A DNA stretch of 45,572 nucleotides, taken from IMG/VR virus record IMGVR_UViG_3300023094_000015, positions 1 through 45,572 of that record; one strand, given 5' to 3'. Of the stretch, positions 15,710 to 24,832 are shown piece by piece (the stretch's first letter is position 1; every line of letters begins with the position of its first letter). Source of the DNA: a virus. The translations under genes and the position numbers were made by a program. The notes under the pieces were generated by a model that searched no databases, was not told where the DNA came from, and saw only the letters and a program-made list of their open reading frames with translations.

Positions 15710-16365
15710 ACCTTAAACCCCTCCTTTCTTCTTTTAATATACGTAGCCTCATCAATCTTAAACAAACTCTCTGTGTACTTCGTTTGTGCATCCTGTACCC
15801 CGTAACCCGCCGCCGGGTGAGCGTGGAAAAATATTTGTTCATTCATTTTCTTATATTGGCCATTTAAGCGGGCAACCTGTGTTCCTTCATTGTCGCAAAA
15901 CAAGGACAAATAAATCGGGTTGTATATCCATCCGGTACGGTTGAAATAATCACGACCCGCAACGTACATAATAACGATGCTTTCCTGCTTGCCTAACTTA
16001 GCCTGGTTGTCGGCAAAAGGTTCGGGGAAATGCAGGTAGTCGTCGGGTCCACAATGTTCGCGGATAATACTGTCAAAACCCTTTCGGGTAAACCAGAAGT
16101 CGTCTGAAATATCTACGATAATATCCCAACCGTCGGCGGGAATATCGCGGTTGATCGCGTGGATCTTGGAGGTAGAGAAACCTACGGCAAACCTAACTTC
16201 CGGCGTAGTGAGGTATTCCGATATTGCCGGGTCGTCCTCATCGACCTTGCCGAGAATGGTATAGGGTTCGGTGCAGTATTCTTGAATTTGCGCAACGAGA
16301 CGTTTGAACTTTTCCGGGCGCGAACGTGAGGCGAAGTTGAAAAGTATGTGTTTATTGCCGCTCAT
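15706..16365 (-). CDS. Putative GT-A-type glycosyltransferase
   Basis: 219 residues. HILFNFASRSRPEKFKRLVAQI is a common opening of small phage glycosyltransferases, and GWDIIVDISDDFWFTRKGFD holds the acidic cluster expected to bind the metal and nucleotide sugar. NEQIFFHAHPAAGYGVQDAQTKY near the C-terminus looks like the acceptor region. No membrane segment. Start at 16365, two bases from the upstream gene's stop. Confidence 0.65.
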   Translation of the reverse strand: MSGNKHILFNFASRSRPEKFKRLVAQIQEYCTEPYTILGKVDEDDPAISEYLTTPEVRFAVGFSTSKIHAINRDIPADGWDIIVDISDDFWFTRKGFDSIIREHCGPDDYLHFPEPFADNQAKLGKQESIVIMYVAGRDYFNRTGWIYNPIYLSLFCDNEGTQVARLNGQYKKMNEQIFFHAHPAAGYGVQDAQTKYTESLFKIDEATYIKRRKEGFKV

Positions 16366-16366
16366 T

Positions 16367-16585
16367 TTATCGAGGTGTTATATGAATACCCCATCCAAGA
16401 ATAGGACGGCTTAAAAAACTTGCTTCCTTGCGAATGTTTGATGCCTTAATTATAGCATCTACGTGCTCTCTATTTCTTCGTACATCAGCAACCGGGATCG
16501 TAAAAGTTTCTTCTTCTGTTTTTACATTGATGCCTATTAATTGGTCATCATTATTTTTTAATTGAGATACTACTGTCTTTTTCAT
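16367..16585 (-). CDS. Small hypothetical protein
   Basis: 72 residues from the ATG at 16585 (MKKTVVSQLKNND). A longer frame to 16648 is possible, but its extra 21 residues look less convincing. The ITVPVADVRRNREHVDAII-type middle is mixed alpha/beta. It precedes the sugar cassette. No function recognised. Confidence 0.5.
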   Translation of the reverse strand: MKKTVVSQLKNNDDQLIGINVKTEEETFTIPVADVRRNREHVDAIIKASNIRKEASFLSRPILGWGIHITPR

Positions 16586-16679
16586 ATATAACAAAACATG
16601 GCCTGCTTCATGTACTTTCCGGTAAGAGAAAGCCAATCCACAGGCCAATAATTTTAAACGCTCTTACCAGCGTAGTTGC

Positions 16680-17009
16680 TTATACCGTTGGTTCTTCAAC
16701 AGGTGGTTCTATAGGAGCATCCGGATTAGCATTGTCAGCCGCCTCTGCTGCACCTACAACGCGGTCAATAGCCGCCTGCAATTCCGGTGAAACATTTGCT
16801 GCTGCCGCTGCTGCATCTTTCAATGCCTGAATTTCAGTAAGGACCTTACCGAGTTTTGTTGTTACCGTATCAAGTTGTACGGCTGCTTCTGCTTGTGTTG
16901 CCATGATCTTGTTTAATTTTTTGATGATTAAATAGTCTCTGTTCTTATTAAGCAGAAGCGCGGTGATACCACCGGCAGCAAGACCCAATAAAAAAGAGGT
17001 TGTATCCAT
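16680..17009 (-). CDS. Small membrane-anchored Ala-rich protein
   Basis: 109 residues if started at 17009: a membrane helix (SFLLGLAAGGITALLL), a basic turn, then a helical Ala/Glu-rich part (TVTTKLGKVLTEIQALKDAA, SPELQAAIDRV) and an acidic Pro-rich tail. The latter 74 residues alone, from an A-rich-preceded ATG at 16904, resemble stand-alone small phage proteins, so the true start is uncertain. The open frame extends further upstream through a terminator, which argues against starts beyond 17009. Promoter-like sequence ends just before 17009. Confidence 0.55.
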   Translation of the reverse strand: MDTTSFLLGLAAGGITALLLNKNRDYLIIKKLNKIMATQAEAAVQLDTVTTKLGKVLTEIQALKDAAAAAANVSPELQAAIDRVVGAAEAADNANPDAPIEPPVEEPTV

Positions 17010-17018
17010 ATAGGAATT

Positions 17019-17050
17019 TAAAGTTACAAAAGTCGTATGAAAGTTCAAAA
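17019..17050 (-). promoter_or_regulatory. Putative promoter after terminator
   Basis: On the minus strand TTTG (17050-17047), 20 bases, then TAACTTTA (17026-17019), one base off the TAnnTTTG box. The 20-base spacing equals that of the control-region promoters. It follows a terminator and would restart transcription for 16680-17009 and the sugar cassette. Confidence 0.45.
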
Positions 17051-17052
17051 AT

Positions 17053-17083
17053 AAAAAAGCCCCTACTTGGAAAAGTGGGGGCG
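17053..17083 (-). terminator. Rho-independent terminator (minus strand)
   Basis: A 10-bp stem with one G-T pair (17060-17069 with 17074-17083) and a 4-base loop runs into six T on the minus strand. It ends the portal/minor-head transcript after the gene at 17122. Confidence 0.88.
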
Positions 17084-17121
17084 ACACATTTTTTCAAATT
17101 TTAAACCGGGTGCTAATATAC

Positions 17122-18075
17122 TTATTTCCCCGTTGCCTTTTTATAATTTTTATATGCTGCCGTTGCCTCTACCCGCGCGACCACTTCAGCCGGGACCTGG
17201 CGAACGTTGACCGGTCGTATCTGGTGCCCGCAGTTCCAGCCGCCGCGATTGATAAAAAACGTTTCGGTATTGGTGTTGGCGATCATGCCGTAAGGGAGGT
17301 TGGTCTTGTGGTATATTTCTACTTTCTTCTGCCCACCGGTTGCGGAGGTGTAATACAAATCTTCTGCACGTAATAAGCGCGGTACTTCTGAAATATGAAA
17401 GTAGGGCTGATCCGTCATCGCATCGCAGAAATGTCGGGTGGTGTCAATATCAGTATTGTCGTATTTAAACCACTCGTACCCGAGATCGGAGGAAACCAGT
17501 TTAGTGTACTGCGCAGAGTATTGATTGAGCGAGTCGATTGTGACCTGCTTTGCATACCTGTCTAAATACCCTTTCTGCTCGGTATTAAGCAGCCCGTCCC
17601 GAAGTGCGGACGTTAATTTAGCATACGAACCCCCGGAAGTGATAGAGGTTTTTATAATATCGGTCACCCGGTCGGACACGTTCACGCCAATGCCGGATTC
17701 AGTAAGCAGATTCACGGTATCGGTAACGGCTTGCTTGCGTAGGGCTTTTAGAATCGGTCTGGGTTTAAATGTCGCCTCTTGCGTTTTCCAGTATTCATTT
17801 TGCAGGGTAGTTACTTCATTGAACGCCTTAGCAAATTCTTTTACCTCTCCCCGGTATTCCGGCGTAACAATAACGCGGTTTATTTTGGCTTTGATAGATG
17901 CCAGTATAGAAAGGTTTTTGGCCGTCGTTCTCACCTTGCCGTCATCGTACAGTTCAAGCCGGGCAATCTCTTTTTCTATTGCCTCAAACATTGACCGCTG
18001 CGCCTTCGGAATATTGCGGTTAAACTTCTTAACGGCTTTACCGATGCGGTCTAATATTTCAGAGTAGGTTGCCAT
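17122..18075 (-). CDS. Minor head protein, phage MuF/SPP1 gp7-like
   Basis: 317 residues. A helical N-terminal half is followed by the MuF-like C-terminal domain: TTRHFCDAMTDQPYFHISEV and, about 70 residues later, GGWNCGHQIRPV. The Cys/His spacing is the usual signature of these head morphogenesis proteins. They sit inside the capsid near the portal and may be ejected. It follows the portal gene by one shared base and precedes a terminator. MuF domains sometimes carry toxin domains, but none is visible here. Confidence 0.85.
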   Translation of the reverse strand: MATYSEILDRIGKAVKKFNRNIPKAQRSMFEAIEKEIARLELYDDGKVRTTAKNLSILASIKAKINRVIVTPEYRGEVKEFAKAFNEVTTLQNEYWKTQEATFKPRPILKALRKQAVTDTVNLLTESGIGVNVSDRVTDIIKTSITSGGSYAKLTSALRDGLLNTEQKGYLDRYAKQVTIDSLNQYSAQYTKLVSSDLGYEWFKYDNTDIDTTRHFCDAMTDQPYFHISEVPRLLRAEDLYYTSATGGQKKVEIYHKTNLPYGMIANTNTETFFINRGGWNCGHQIRPVNVRQVPAEVVARVEATAAYKNYKKATGK

Positions 18076-19904
18076 TAAACAATACTTACTTCCTCACTAA
18101 CAATCGGCATCCCGGTAATAGGGTCAATTTCCTCTTCCTCCACCGGTATAAGGTCCGCATTAGCCGCCGCTATCTGCTCTACCGCATAACCGGCAATAAC
18201 CGCCTTCTGCTCCTTCGCGTCTTTCTCTCCAAACTTTTTATCAGCTTCGATAGCGCGCTGCACGAACTCGTGAATATTGGAGCTGATTACATACGTTTCC
18301 AGGGTAATGCCTTTATTACTTAACCGGCTCATTTTATCATCTTCAGGAATATTGGCAAGCGGGTCAAGTGATAAGACCAGTTGCACTAATTCCCGTATAG
18401 CGGGGTCGTTGTTAAACGCCTTACCCGCAAACTCTACCTCCACCGCATTGGTGATAACCGGGTTTGCCTTGCTTTCCTTCAGGCTCTTCAACTGCTCTTC
18501 CAAATGCGTAGAAGAAAGTATATCATACTTCTCCGGCACCGCAATTTTCGGCACCATTTCTTTTATATCTTCCTTGTTGTAGATCATGCCGTACCTGTAA
18601 AGCGCGATCATATAATACCCCCAATCCATACAGCGCACCAGGTCCTCGGCAATAGAGTGAACCGTGTTATTTAATTCATCCTTATCCACTTCTTTCGCTA
18701 CTCCAGACTGCGCCTGTGGCGTGCTGGCAATAAACTCGAAATTGATAGAGGCAAGACCATTGGTGATATGCGACGCAACACTTTCCTCTTGCAGCTTAAT
18801 AATTTCTACATCTTTTTCTATAAAGCCCGCAGGCGGCATCGGTACATTACCCTGCCCCTCTACCGAATTAGTAGGACGCACCATAATTTTACTATACGGC
18901 CCTGCTACAACATAGCCGTTCTTGCAACCCTTGTTATCACAGCCGCATTGCGAGTCAATAGAAGCATCGCAGCCTACGTGCCATAATGGATTGTTGATCT
19001 TGCCGGTTCCGTTACAGCGCGTACACTCGTGCTGTGAGAACTCCCACCGCTCCGGGTACATGTGCATGACCTTCGCGGCCTGCAGGTCGCTGTATTCTCT
19101 TATAGCCTCGTCGAACTCTGGTATGATACCTGATATGCGGGATTCATATAACACCCTGTCTGCGGTAGCATCGGCAATAACCGCCCCTAATTTATATACG
19201 GGCAATTCCCCTAACCCATGCTCATAATCGACCTTCGGCTCCATCGTGCCGCGCCCGTCGGTCTGGTCATATCGGGTAATGCGCTCGGTAGTCACCACAT
19301 AGAACGACTTGCCGGGGAAAGCTCCTTTAGCAGTTACATACATGCAACCGGAAGGGTTTTTAAGCACCGCGTAATCCTGGTACACGTAATCGAGCACATG
19401 CTCCGCGTCGATGATCTGTATAACCGGTTTCAGGTATTCATTCTCCGGTATCTGGACCTCCTTTGGATGGCAGAACATAACGGCATTGGGATCCGTTAAA
19501 TATTTTTTAAGCAGTACCGCAAAAGCCCAGTTGGTAACGGAGCTAAATTGCGGGTAATTTACTTCGCAGTAATCTTCCAATTTCTCTCCTTCGGGTATTC
19601 GCGGCCATTCGCCCTCATAACGGATAGACCAGTCGGATGACCGGCGTATCTTCTGCAAGCTCGAAACTATCTTACCGAAATAGGGCTTTGTTTTCGGCAC
19701 AAATATTTTCTTCCGGTAACACAACACCTCTTCCGGTTCGTTGGGCCTACGCTCATTCAATAAGTCTCCGGGGAATAACCCGTCAGCATGTACCAGCATG
19801 TCTTTAGCCTCATTTACAGAACGCTCGTAAAAGCAGTGCCGGTACTTCAATTCTTCGCCGAACAAGTTTTTTAATTCAATAGGTGTAAATTCTAACTTAG
19901 GCAT
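18075..19904 (-). CDS. Portal protein with DnaJ-like Cys cluster
   Basis: 609 residues, the expected size and place of a portal (next to the MuF gene). N-terminal helical wing, then stem-like region with FIEKDVEIIKLQEESVASHI and FIASTPQAQSGVAKEVDKDELNN, which matches the clip/stem of Bacteroidetes-phage portals. Unusually, residues 294-327 contain CTRCNGTGK ... C312 ... C320GC322DNKGC327, similar to a DnaJ CxxCxGxG zinc motif, with the order C294, C297, C312, C320, C322, C327. It probably forms a zinc knob on the portal surface. The portal role is strongly inferred from context; the zinc site is read from the sequence. Confidence 0.8.
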   Translation of the reverse strand: MPKLEFTPIELKNLFGEELKYRHCFYERSVNEAKDMLVHADGLFPGDLLNERRPNEPEEVLCYRKKIFVPKTKPYFGKIVSSLQKIRRSSDWSIRYEGEWPRIPEGEKLEDYCEVNYPQFSSVTNWAFAVLLKKYLTDPNAVMFCHPKEVQIPENEYLKPVIQIIDAEHVLDYVYQDYAVLKNPSGCMYVTAKGAFPGKSFYVVTTERITRYDQTDGRGTMEPKVDYEHGLGELPVYKLGAVIADATADRVLYESRISGIIPEFDEAIREYSDLQAAKVMHMYPERWEFSQHECTRCNGTGKINNPLWHVGCDASIDSQCGCDNKGCKNGYVVAGPYSKIMVRPTNSVEGQGNVPMPPAGFIEKDVEIIKLQEESVASHITNGLASINFEFIASTPQAQSGVAKEVDKDELNNTVHSIAEDLVRCMDWGYYMIALYRYGMIYNKEDIKEMVPKIAVPEKYDILSSTHLEEQLKSLKESKANPVITNAVEVEFAGKAFNNDPAIRELVQLVLSLDPLANIPEDDKMSRLSNKGITLETYVISSNIHEFVQRAIEADKKFGEKDAKEQKAVIAGYAVEQIAAANADLIPVEEEEIDPITGMPIVSEEVSIV

Positions 19905-19907
19905 GGC

Positions 19908-20753
19908 TTACATTTTTACGCGGTCGGGCATGACCGATTTTTTTGATTGCAAAGTAAAAAGATATTGCAGCCCTAATTTATTATGCGCCGCCTTAGATAG
20001 ATTGTTATAACAGGTTTTCATAACGCTACTAGCAAAGTTTCCACCAACCGATAGCAGGTAATAATTATTCATTATGCCCGGCAGTTGCATCCCTTCCCCG
20101 TGAAGCCTATGCCAGTACGCCGGTGTCCATTTGTAGGCATGCGGCTCGATATTTAATTTTGAGGCCGCTATGTTTATCGCCAGTTCATCCGGCACCTGGT
20201 TTACAAACTGCTTCACCGTAACGCCAGGATTTTGATAGTACTTTTTCGCCAGATCAAACAACTCTTTAGCGTCCTTATTAAAATAGATCACCTCGCTTCG
20301 CCATTGGTAAAACTTTTCTTCCAACCCATGCACCTGTTTTGCTTCCAGAGGATCACACCAGTAGTGGTACATTTTATTGCCGTAATCCACGCCGGATCCG
20401 TAGTCATAAAAACCTTCGGTGATAGAGGTAAATTTTACATCCTTTAATTCATCAAATAGATGCGTAGGTGTTTTAATAGGCATCCACAACATATCAGCAT
20501 CGAAGTATAAGGTATAGTCGTACGGCGAATAATCTGCCAGGCATAGTTTGGCAGCAAAAGAAGCCGGGGTAATTTCAATAATAGTATTAAAAATAGCCTT
20601 CTGCTTTTCCGACAAGTGCGACAGCCCTGCGCCGTTGTGCAAAACGGTTATAGGAATATCTTCCACCGCCTTTATGCTCACCGCTAAATTATAGGCCATC
20701 CGTCCGTAGAAGGGCGCGCCGCTTGCAATTAATATGATGCCTCTGTTTAACAT
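19908..20753 (-). CDS. Putative glycosyltransferase (DxD type)
   Basis: 281 residues. YTLYFDADMLWMPIKTP carries the DAD metal site at 85-87, as in GT8-like and related nucleotide-diphospho-sugar transferases. GIILIASGAPFYGRMAYNLA opens the Rossmann core, and DELAINIAASKLNIEPHAYK looks like the acceptor-side region of such enzymes. It sits three bases upstream of the portal gene, away from the main sugar cassette but in the same operon direction. Donor and acceptor unknown. Confidence 0.7.
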   Translation of the reverse strand: MLNRGIILIASGAPFYGRMAYNLAVSIKAVEDIPITVLHNGAGLSHLSEKQKAIFNTIIEITPASFAAKLCLADYSPYDYTLYFDADMLWMPIKTPTHLFDELKDVKFTSITEGFYDYGSGVDYGNKMYHYWCDPLEAKQVHGLEEKFYQWRSEVIYFNKDAKELFDLAKKYYQNPGVTVKQFVNQVPDELAINIAASKLNIEPHAYKWTPAYWHRLHGEGMQLPGIMNNYYLLSVGGNFASSVMKTCYNNLSKAAHNKLGLQYLFTLQSKKSVMPDRVKM

Positions 20754-21913
20754 GGTTCAATATAAGTATAATCTACCGGGCCGGTGGTTTCAAAATATAT
20801 GGGATCGTTGCTGCTATCCATCAACATACACACCTCGCGCGTAGAAAGATTTACAATAGTTCGGTTTTGGATATTCCCGTTACAATCCATATAGCTGTAG
20901 TTGTACGTGTCTCGGTTGGTTGTACCGTCGTCGCAACTTACTTCAAAATTACCGCAAGTTTCCACTTCGCCTGCAGGGGTTGTAAAGGTAAGGTTCGTGT
21001 AGGGGCTGTAAACTCCTTCGCTACAAACAGACCTGACAGATAACACGTATTCGGTAGATGCCAGCAAATTGGTACAGCTTCCGAATATTTCAGGCGACGG
21101 ATTGTTACCAGAACAAACCGTTACGCCATTGAGCGTTAAGATATATTCGTACAACGTTGGCGGTACAGCGGGCGGGGTCCATGTCGCAGTTAAGTTAAAT
21201 GGTGCGGGCGGATCGCTGAAAGCAATTTGAATATCTGTCGGTTGCTCGCACGATTCTTCCGACCCTGCAATGCTACCGTAAATATCGGCTTCGTCATAGC
21301 TTCCATCAGGACAAGCCACGCGGTAGGTGGCGAGTTTTATATTGCCTACCGATTGCACCGGGTCGAGCGTGGTTAAAGTCACTTCGCCGGTATCCGGGTC
21401 AATAGTAGCGGATGCCAGGTAAGTGTTATCAAACCACGTTATTTCAGCAACAGGCGGGTAACAACAAATTGTATCATTATCGAAAACGTCAATAATAGCA
21501 GGTACGCCTTCTTCTATCTCACCCGCGTCATCGTCAACTAAGGATAGTTGAGAGGCTTCGTCGCACGTTTGGCAATTACTATTGGTCATGTCGAAAGGCG
21601 TGACCTGAATAACCGCCGCAGCTTGTCCAAGAGGGTAATCCAGGAAATCGGGGCGTGTGATTTCATACTCGCCATCCAAAGCAACACCGCCGAAATAACG
21701 ATCTCCTTCAATACTCACCTCGTCGTGGTTCAATGCAACAACAGTACGCTGGTGCATTTCGTCGCTCATGTAGTCGGTGGCAATCGCGTATGTCTTACGA
21801 ATCGTAACGGCCAGCGTTTGCGTGCTGCCGTCGCTTCTACGGAACCGCGTTGCTTCAGTCGGAAACTGCGCGTTTTTAAGATATAATGGAAGTCTTATGC
21901 GGTTCTTAAACAT
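20747..21913 (-). CDS. Structural tail protein with fibronectin III-like domain
   Basis: 388 residues, secondary tail component by position. Residues about 229-317 (PTDIQIAFSDPPAPFNLTAT to TNLTFTTPAGEV) resemble a fibronectin type III domain. An earlier region (about 125-215) resembles the Ig-like 'DNDT...ITWFDNTYL..ATID..TG.VTL' domains found in Bacteroidetes surface proteins. It is Cys-rich throughout. The N-terminus (MFKNRIRLPLYLKNAQFPTE) has no signal peptide. Probably tail tip or side fibre; overlaps the following transferase by seven bases. Confidence 0.6.
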   Translation of the reverse strand: MFKNRIRLPLYLKNAQFPTEATRFRRSDGSTQTLAVTIRKTYAIATDYMSDEMHQRTVVALNHDEVSIEGDRYFGGVALDGEYEITRPDFLDYPLGQAAAVIQVTPFDMTNSNCQTCDEASQLSLVDDDAGEIEEGVPAIIDVFDNDTICCYPPVAEITWFDNTYLASATIDPDTGEVTLTTLDPVQSVGNIKLATYRVACPDGSYDEADIYGSIAGSEESCEQPTDIQIAFSDPPAPFNLTATWTPPAVPPTLYEYILTLNGVTVCSGNNPSPEIFGSCTNLLASTEYVLSVRSVCSEGVYSPYTNLTFTTPAGEVETCGNFEVSCDDGTTNRDTYNYSYMDCNGNIQNRTIVNLSTREVCMLMDSSNDPIYFETTGPVDYTYIEPC

Positions 21914-21915
21914 AT

Positions 21916-22653
21916 TTATCTTATTACGAGGAAGCCACTTGCCGGACCTCCGAGATCAACATTTATAAAATTGGGAGGCATTGCATCGAACGTCGCCGAC
22001 ACCCCCATATTCGTCGGGACTCCATCGCCATCGTATATCCAAACCTGCACCGTCGGAACTGTCCCGTATTTATTCTGCATGGAGGTGGTATAAGGAATAC
22101 TAAGCGTTGACTGATTGGTGAAATTTATTATCGTGGGTTCGCATGATTCAGCGTCCGGCGAAACACCGCCGCTATTGCAATAATTGAACCCTGCAAAATT
22201 ATCATCGTTGCCATATTCTACTACGCTAGTAAAACAGTCATCCGGGATGCGCTGAAAACAGTTAGAGCAAAAGGTATCTTCGCTAATCACCACCCGGATC
22301 GCAAAACAGGCTTCCATAGAAACATTGGCGGTCATGCCAGGTAGCCCATGCGGCCAGTTAAATAACACCTGCGTATCGCTGATTTTATAGCGGTCGGGGA
22401 GTTCGGTGAACTGCACTGTAAACGATTCTTGGTCGCAGTCAAGCACCAGTCCTATTTCGATTCCCGGTTCTGTCGGATTACATAACGCAGCGATTTCTTC
22501 CGGGGTATCGGCCGCCACGACGAACTGAAAGGCAATGTCGTCATCCGCGTAAACGGGCATACAGGTATTGATCGTACCCCAGATACAATGCTGCACCTGG
22601 TTATCGCCTCCGAAGAAAACGAAACTATTAGCTGGGTCTATGATCCTATACAC
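21916..22653 (-). CDS. Cys-rich tail protein with repeated C-terminal domain
   Basis: 245 residues, family not recognised. Ten or more Cys, including CSNC and other close pairs. The last ~70 residues share a pattern with two small structural proteins at 28945 and 29157: short strand ending in a 'P.v.v.i.dG' block, then [IV]N[VI]DxGGxx[TS]G and a final hydrophobic strand (here INVDLGGPASGFLVIR). Likely a distal tail component in the tail-tip cluster. Overlaps the next gene's start by eight bases. Confidence 0.55.
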   Translation of the reverse strand: MYRIIDPANSFVFFGGDNQVQHCIWGTINTCMPVYADDDIAFQFVVAADTPEEIAALCNPTEPGIEIGLVLDCDQESFTVQFTELPDRYKISDTQVLFNWPHGLPGMTANVSMEACFAIRVVISEDTFCSNCFQRIPDDCFTSVVEYGNDDNFAGFNYCNSGGVSPDAESCEPTIINFTNQSTLSIPYTTSMQNKYGTVPTVQVWIYDGDGVPTNMGVSATFDAMPPNFINVDLGGPASGFLVIR

Positions 22654-24832
22654 TCCATTTCAGTTTTAAAGTTAATTCCGCCTCACCTCTTGCCACGCGG
22701 TAGGCTATATTGGTTATAAATCCTTTTTGAAAATCTCCATCACCACACTGAAAAGAAACATACCCCCTCGGATTTAATTTTACTAAGTTATACTCTTTTA
22801 GGCTCATAGGGTAGCGATAAGTAACATTTTCTGCTTTATATAGCGGGTCTTTCCCTACCAGCATATCATTTCGGGAAAGGTCACCATTCTCGGGCTTATT
22901 AACGGCGGCTACATTACAATCATCGGTTAACTCGCCCGTCGCAACAATATTACCCGTACCGCTGGCAAAGAATAACCGCGCGGCAGTATTAGCGAGATTG
23001 ACATACGACTGCGCTATTGACTTCCACCACCGCATGAGGTTATACATCGGACGAATGCGCCAGTTATAAGCCGTGCCGGGAGAATAAAACCCGGAGGCAT
23101 TTACAATAACCCCCTGCTCGACTTCATAGCCGTAGGCATCGCGCGTAACAACTATGATAAAAGTATCGTTGTCGTATTTGGTATCAGCTGCGCCTGTTTC
23201 AGCGAATGATTGCTGCCTTGTTTTTTCTATTGGGTACCCACCTGCAATAAAGGGGCTGGTAACATCTAGCGTATTGCTAATGGATTTAAGCGAGGTGCGA
23301 AACTCTTTATTGCTGTTAAATTCATCTAACCCATTCACCGATTCGGTTTCCCATTTCTTGTACCCGATCTTAACAATCGAATACGCATCATCGGGATCGA
23401 GCGCGAAATCGGAGCGCGGTATATTACGATGCCGCAGGATTTCTACGTCCTGGTAAAAATATTCAGTAGGTTCTATTCGTAACTGCGACCCCTCTACTCC
23501 GATGCCGATATTATCAATGCCATTCAGACCATCGAAAACATCCTTTAAGCTCACAAAGTGCTTCGGCGTTTCGGCATTGCGTAGCCGCAGGCCGGAAGTA
23601 AGAACGCGTAATGATCCGCAGCCGTCCTCCAATGCCGCATAGGGCTGGCTGTCTGTTCTGCCGTAGTAGTCTGATTTCACCGTAAGGCATCTGTCCGTAA
23701 TAGCCTCTGTTACCCTGCTTGCCGCTTCGTGTACCAGGGAAACCACTGCGTCCGTTTCCGGGCAAAGCGTAGACGCGGAAAGATCAAAGAACGATTCCGG
23801 GTCCTGCTGGTAATTGAAGGACGTTATGTTGCTTAGGTCGTTATTGATAACGAAAACGCCGTAGTAAATAAAATCGCCTTGGTTGAGTGTGATCGGTACG
23901 GTTGCCGATACATCGAACGCAACTGGTCCGTCGATATTAGCCCCGTAAAATTCGTTATTATATTCCTCTATCCAATTCGCTGCCATGCTTGCGTCAAGCC
24001 CTGCCGGTAACCGCCATAGCTTAAGCCGGAGGTATTGTAGTGCCCCTGCACCAGATTGTTGGATATTGATAACCCCCTTGTGCCTGAAGGTCGCCACCGC
24101 GCTATTAAGATCGCAAATAATATCACCCAGTAGTGTAGCCGTCCCCGTTGTTACCGGGAAAGCCGGGTAAGGTGGTATGTTGTTCGCGCCGTCGGGTGTC
24201 ACTAAAATATCGGGAGTAGTGCCGAAAGTCCCGAGGGATGAGTTTTTAATATCCGCATAAGCCGGGGAAATATAGCCCACGAAATCATCGTCGCCGGTTG
24301 TCACCCATTCTGGGTCGTCGCTGATAACGGAAGTGATCGGGTCTGCCCCGGTTTCTGCCCGGTTACCCACCTGGATTTCCTGCGCGGCTAATTGCATCGT
24401 GAAATTAAGGCCGTTATAATCGGGGAGTACTGTTAATTTATCGAAGGCTACCTGGTCGGACAGGTCAACCTTTTGGTCATACCGGTTTCGCAAGGTCATC
24501 GTACAACCCTCTTGCTCTACCGCCATCGTTACAAGGCATCCCTCAACGCCACACTTCTCTTTGTATTGCCTGAAATCTAATTTACCTGTTAGTACCTCAT
24601 CTTCGCCGCCACAGTCTGTAATCGCCTTAAAAGTGGCTTCTGCGGAAAAGCCTTGCGTTTGTTTTAGGTTGCGGAGGTAGTTAGCCGCCGCGCCATAGAA
24701 TTGCAGGTCGCTGGTACCGGCCTCAAAGAATAGTCCATGCCATTGATCGTCCCGCTTTACGCGGAGCAGAATCTCGGAGAAGCCTATCGGCTCTTCAATA
24801 GCCAGGGCATCTATTTGGAAAGTCCAGGTCAT
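22646..24832 (-). CDS. Large tail-tip/baseplate structural protein
   Basis: 728 residues, next in line after the tape measure (four-base ATGA overlap), the usual place for the distal tail/hub protein. The N-terminus (WTFQIDALAIEEPIGFSEIL) and the GKLDFRQYKEKCGVEGCLV block resemble other Bacteroidetes-phage tail-tip proteins I have seen described, but I cannot name a domain. Mixed beta structure, no coiled coil, no signal peptide. A baseplate hub or Dit/Tal analogue is the likely role. Confidence 0.6.
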   Translation of the reverse strand: MTWTFQIDALAIEEPIGFSEILLRVKRDDQWHGLFFEAGTSDLQFYGAAANYLRNLKQTQGFSAEATFKAITDCGGEDEVLTGKLDFRQYKEKCGVEGCLVTMAVEQEGCTMTLRNRYDQKVDLSDQVAFDKLTVLPDYNGLNFTMQLAAQEIQVGNRAETGADPITSVISDDPEWVTTGDDDFVGYISPAYADIKNSSLGTFGTTPDILVTPDGANNIPPYPAFPVTTGTATLLGDIICDLNSAVATFRHKGVINIQQSGAGALQYLRLKLWRLPAGLDASMAANWIEEYNNEFYGANIDGPVAFDVSATVPITLNQGDFIYYGVFVINNDLSNITSFNYQQDPESFFDLSASTLCPETDAVVSLVHEAASRVTEAITDRCLTVKSDYYGRTDSQPYAALEDGCGSLRVLTSGLRLRNAETPKHFVSLKDVFDGLNGIDNIGIGVEGSQLRIEPTEYFYQDVEILRHRNIPRSDFALDPDDAYSIVKIGYKKWETESVNGLDEFNSNKEFRTSLKSISNTLDVTSPFIAGGYPIEKTRQQSFAETGAADTKYDNDTFIIVVTRDAYGYEVEQGVIVNASGFYSPGTAYNWRIRPMYNLMRWWKSIAQSYVNLANTAARLFFASGTGNIVATGELTDDCNVAAVNKPENGDLSRNDMLVGKDPLYKAENVTYRYPMSLKEYNLVKLNPRGYVSFQCGDGDFQKGFITNIAYRVARGEAELTLKLKWSV

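Noticed and set aside
16680-17087. Longer start of the membrane protein at 17087
   Set aside because: It would be translated through the terminator hairpin and T-run at 17053-17083.
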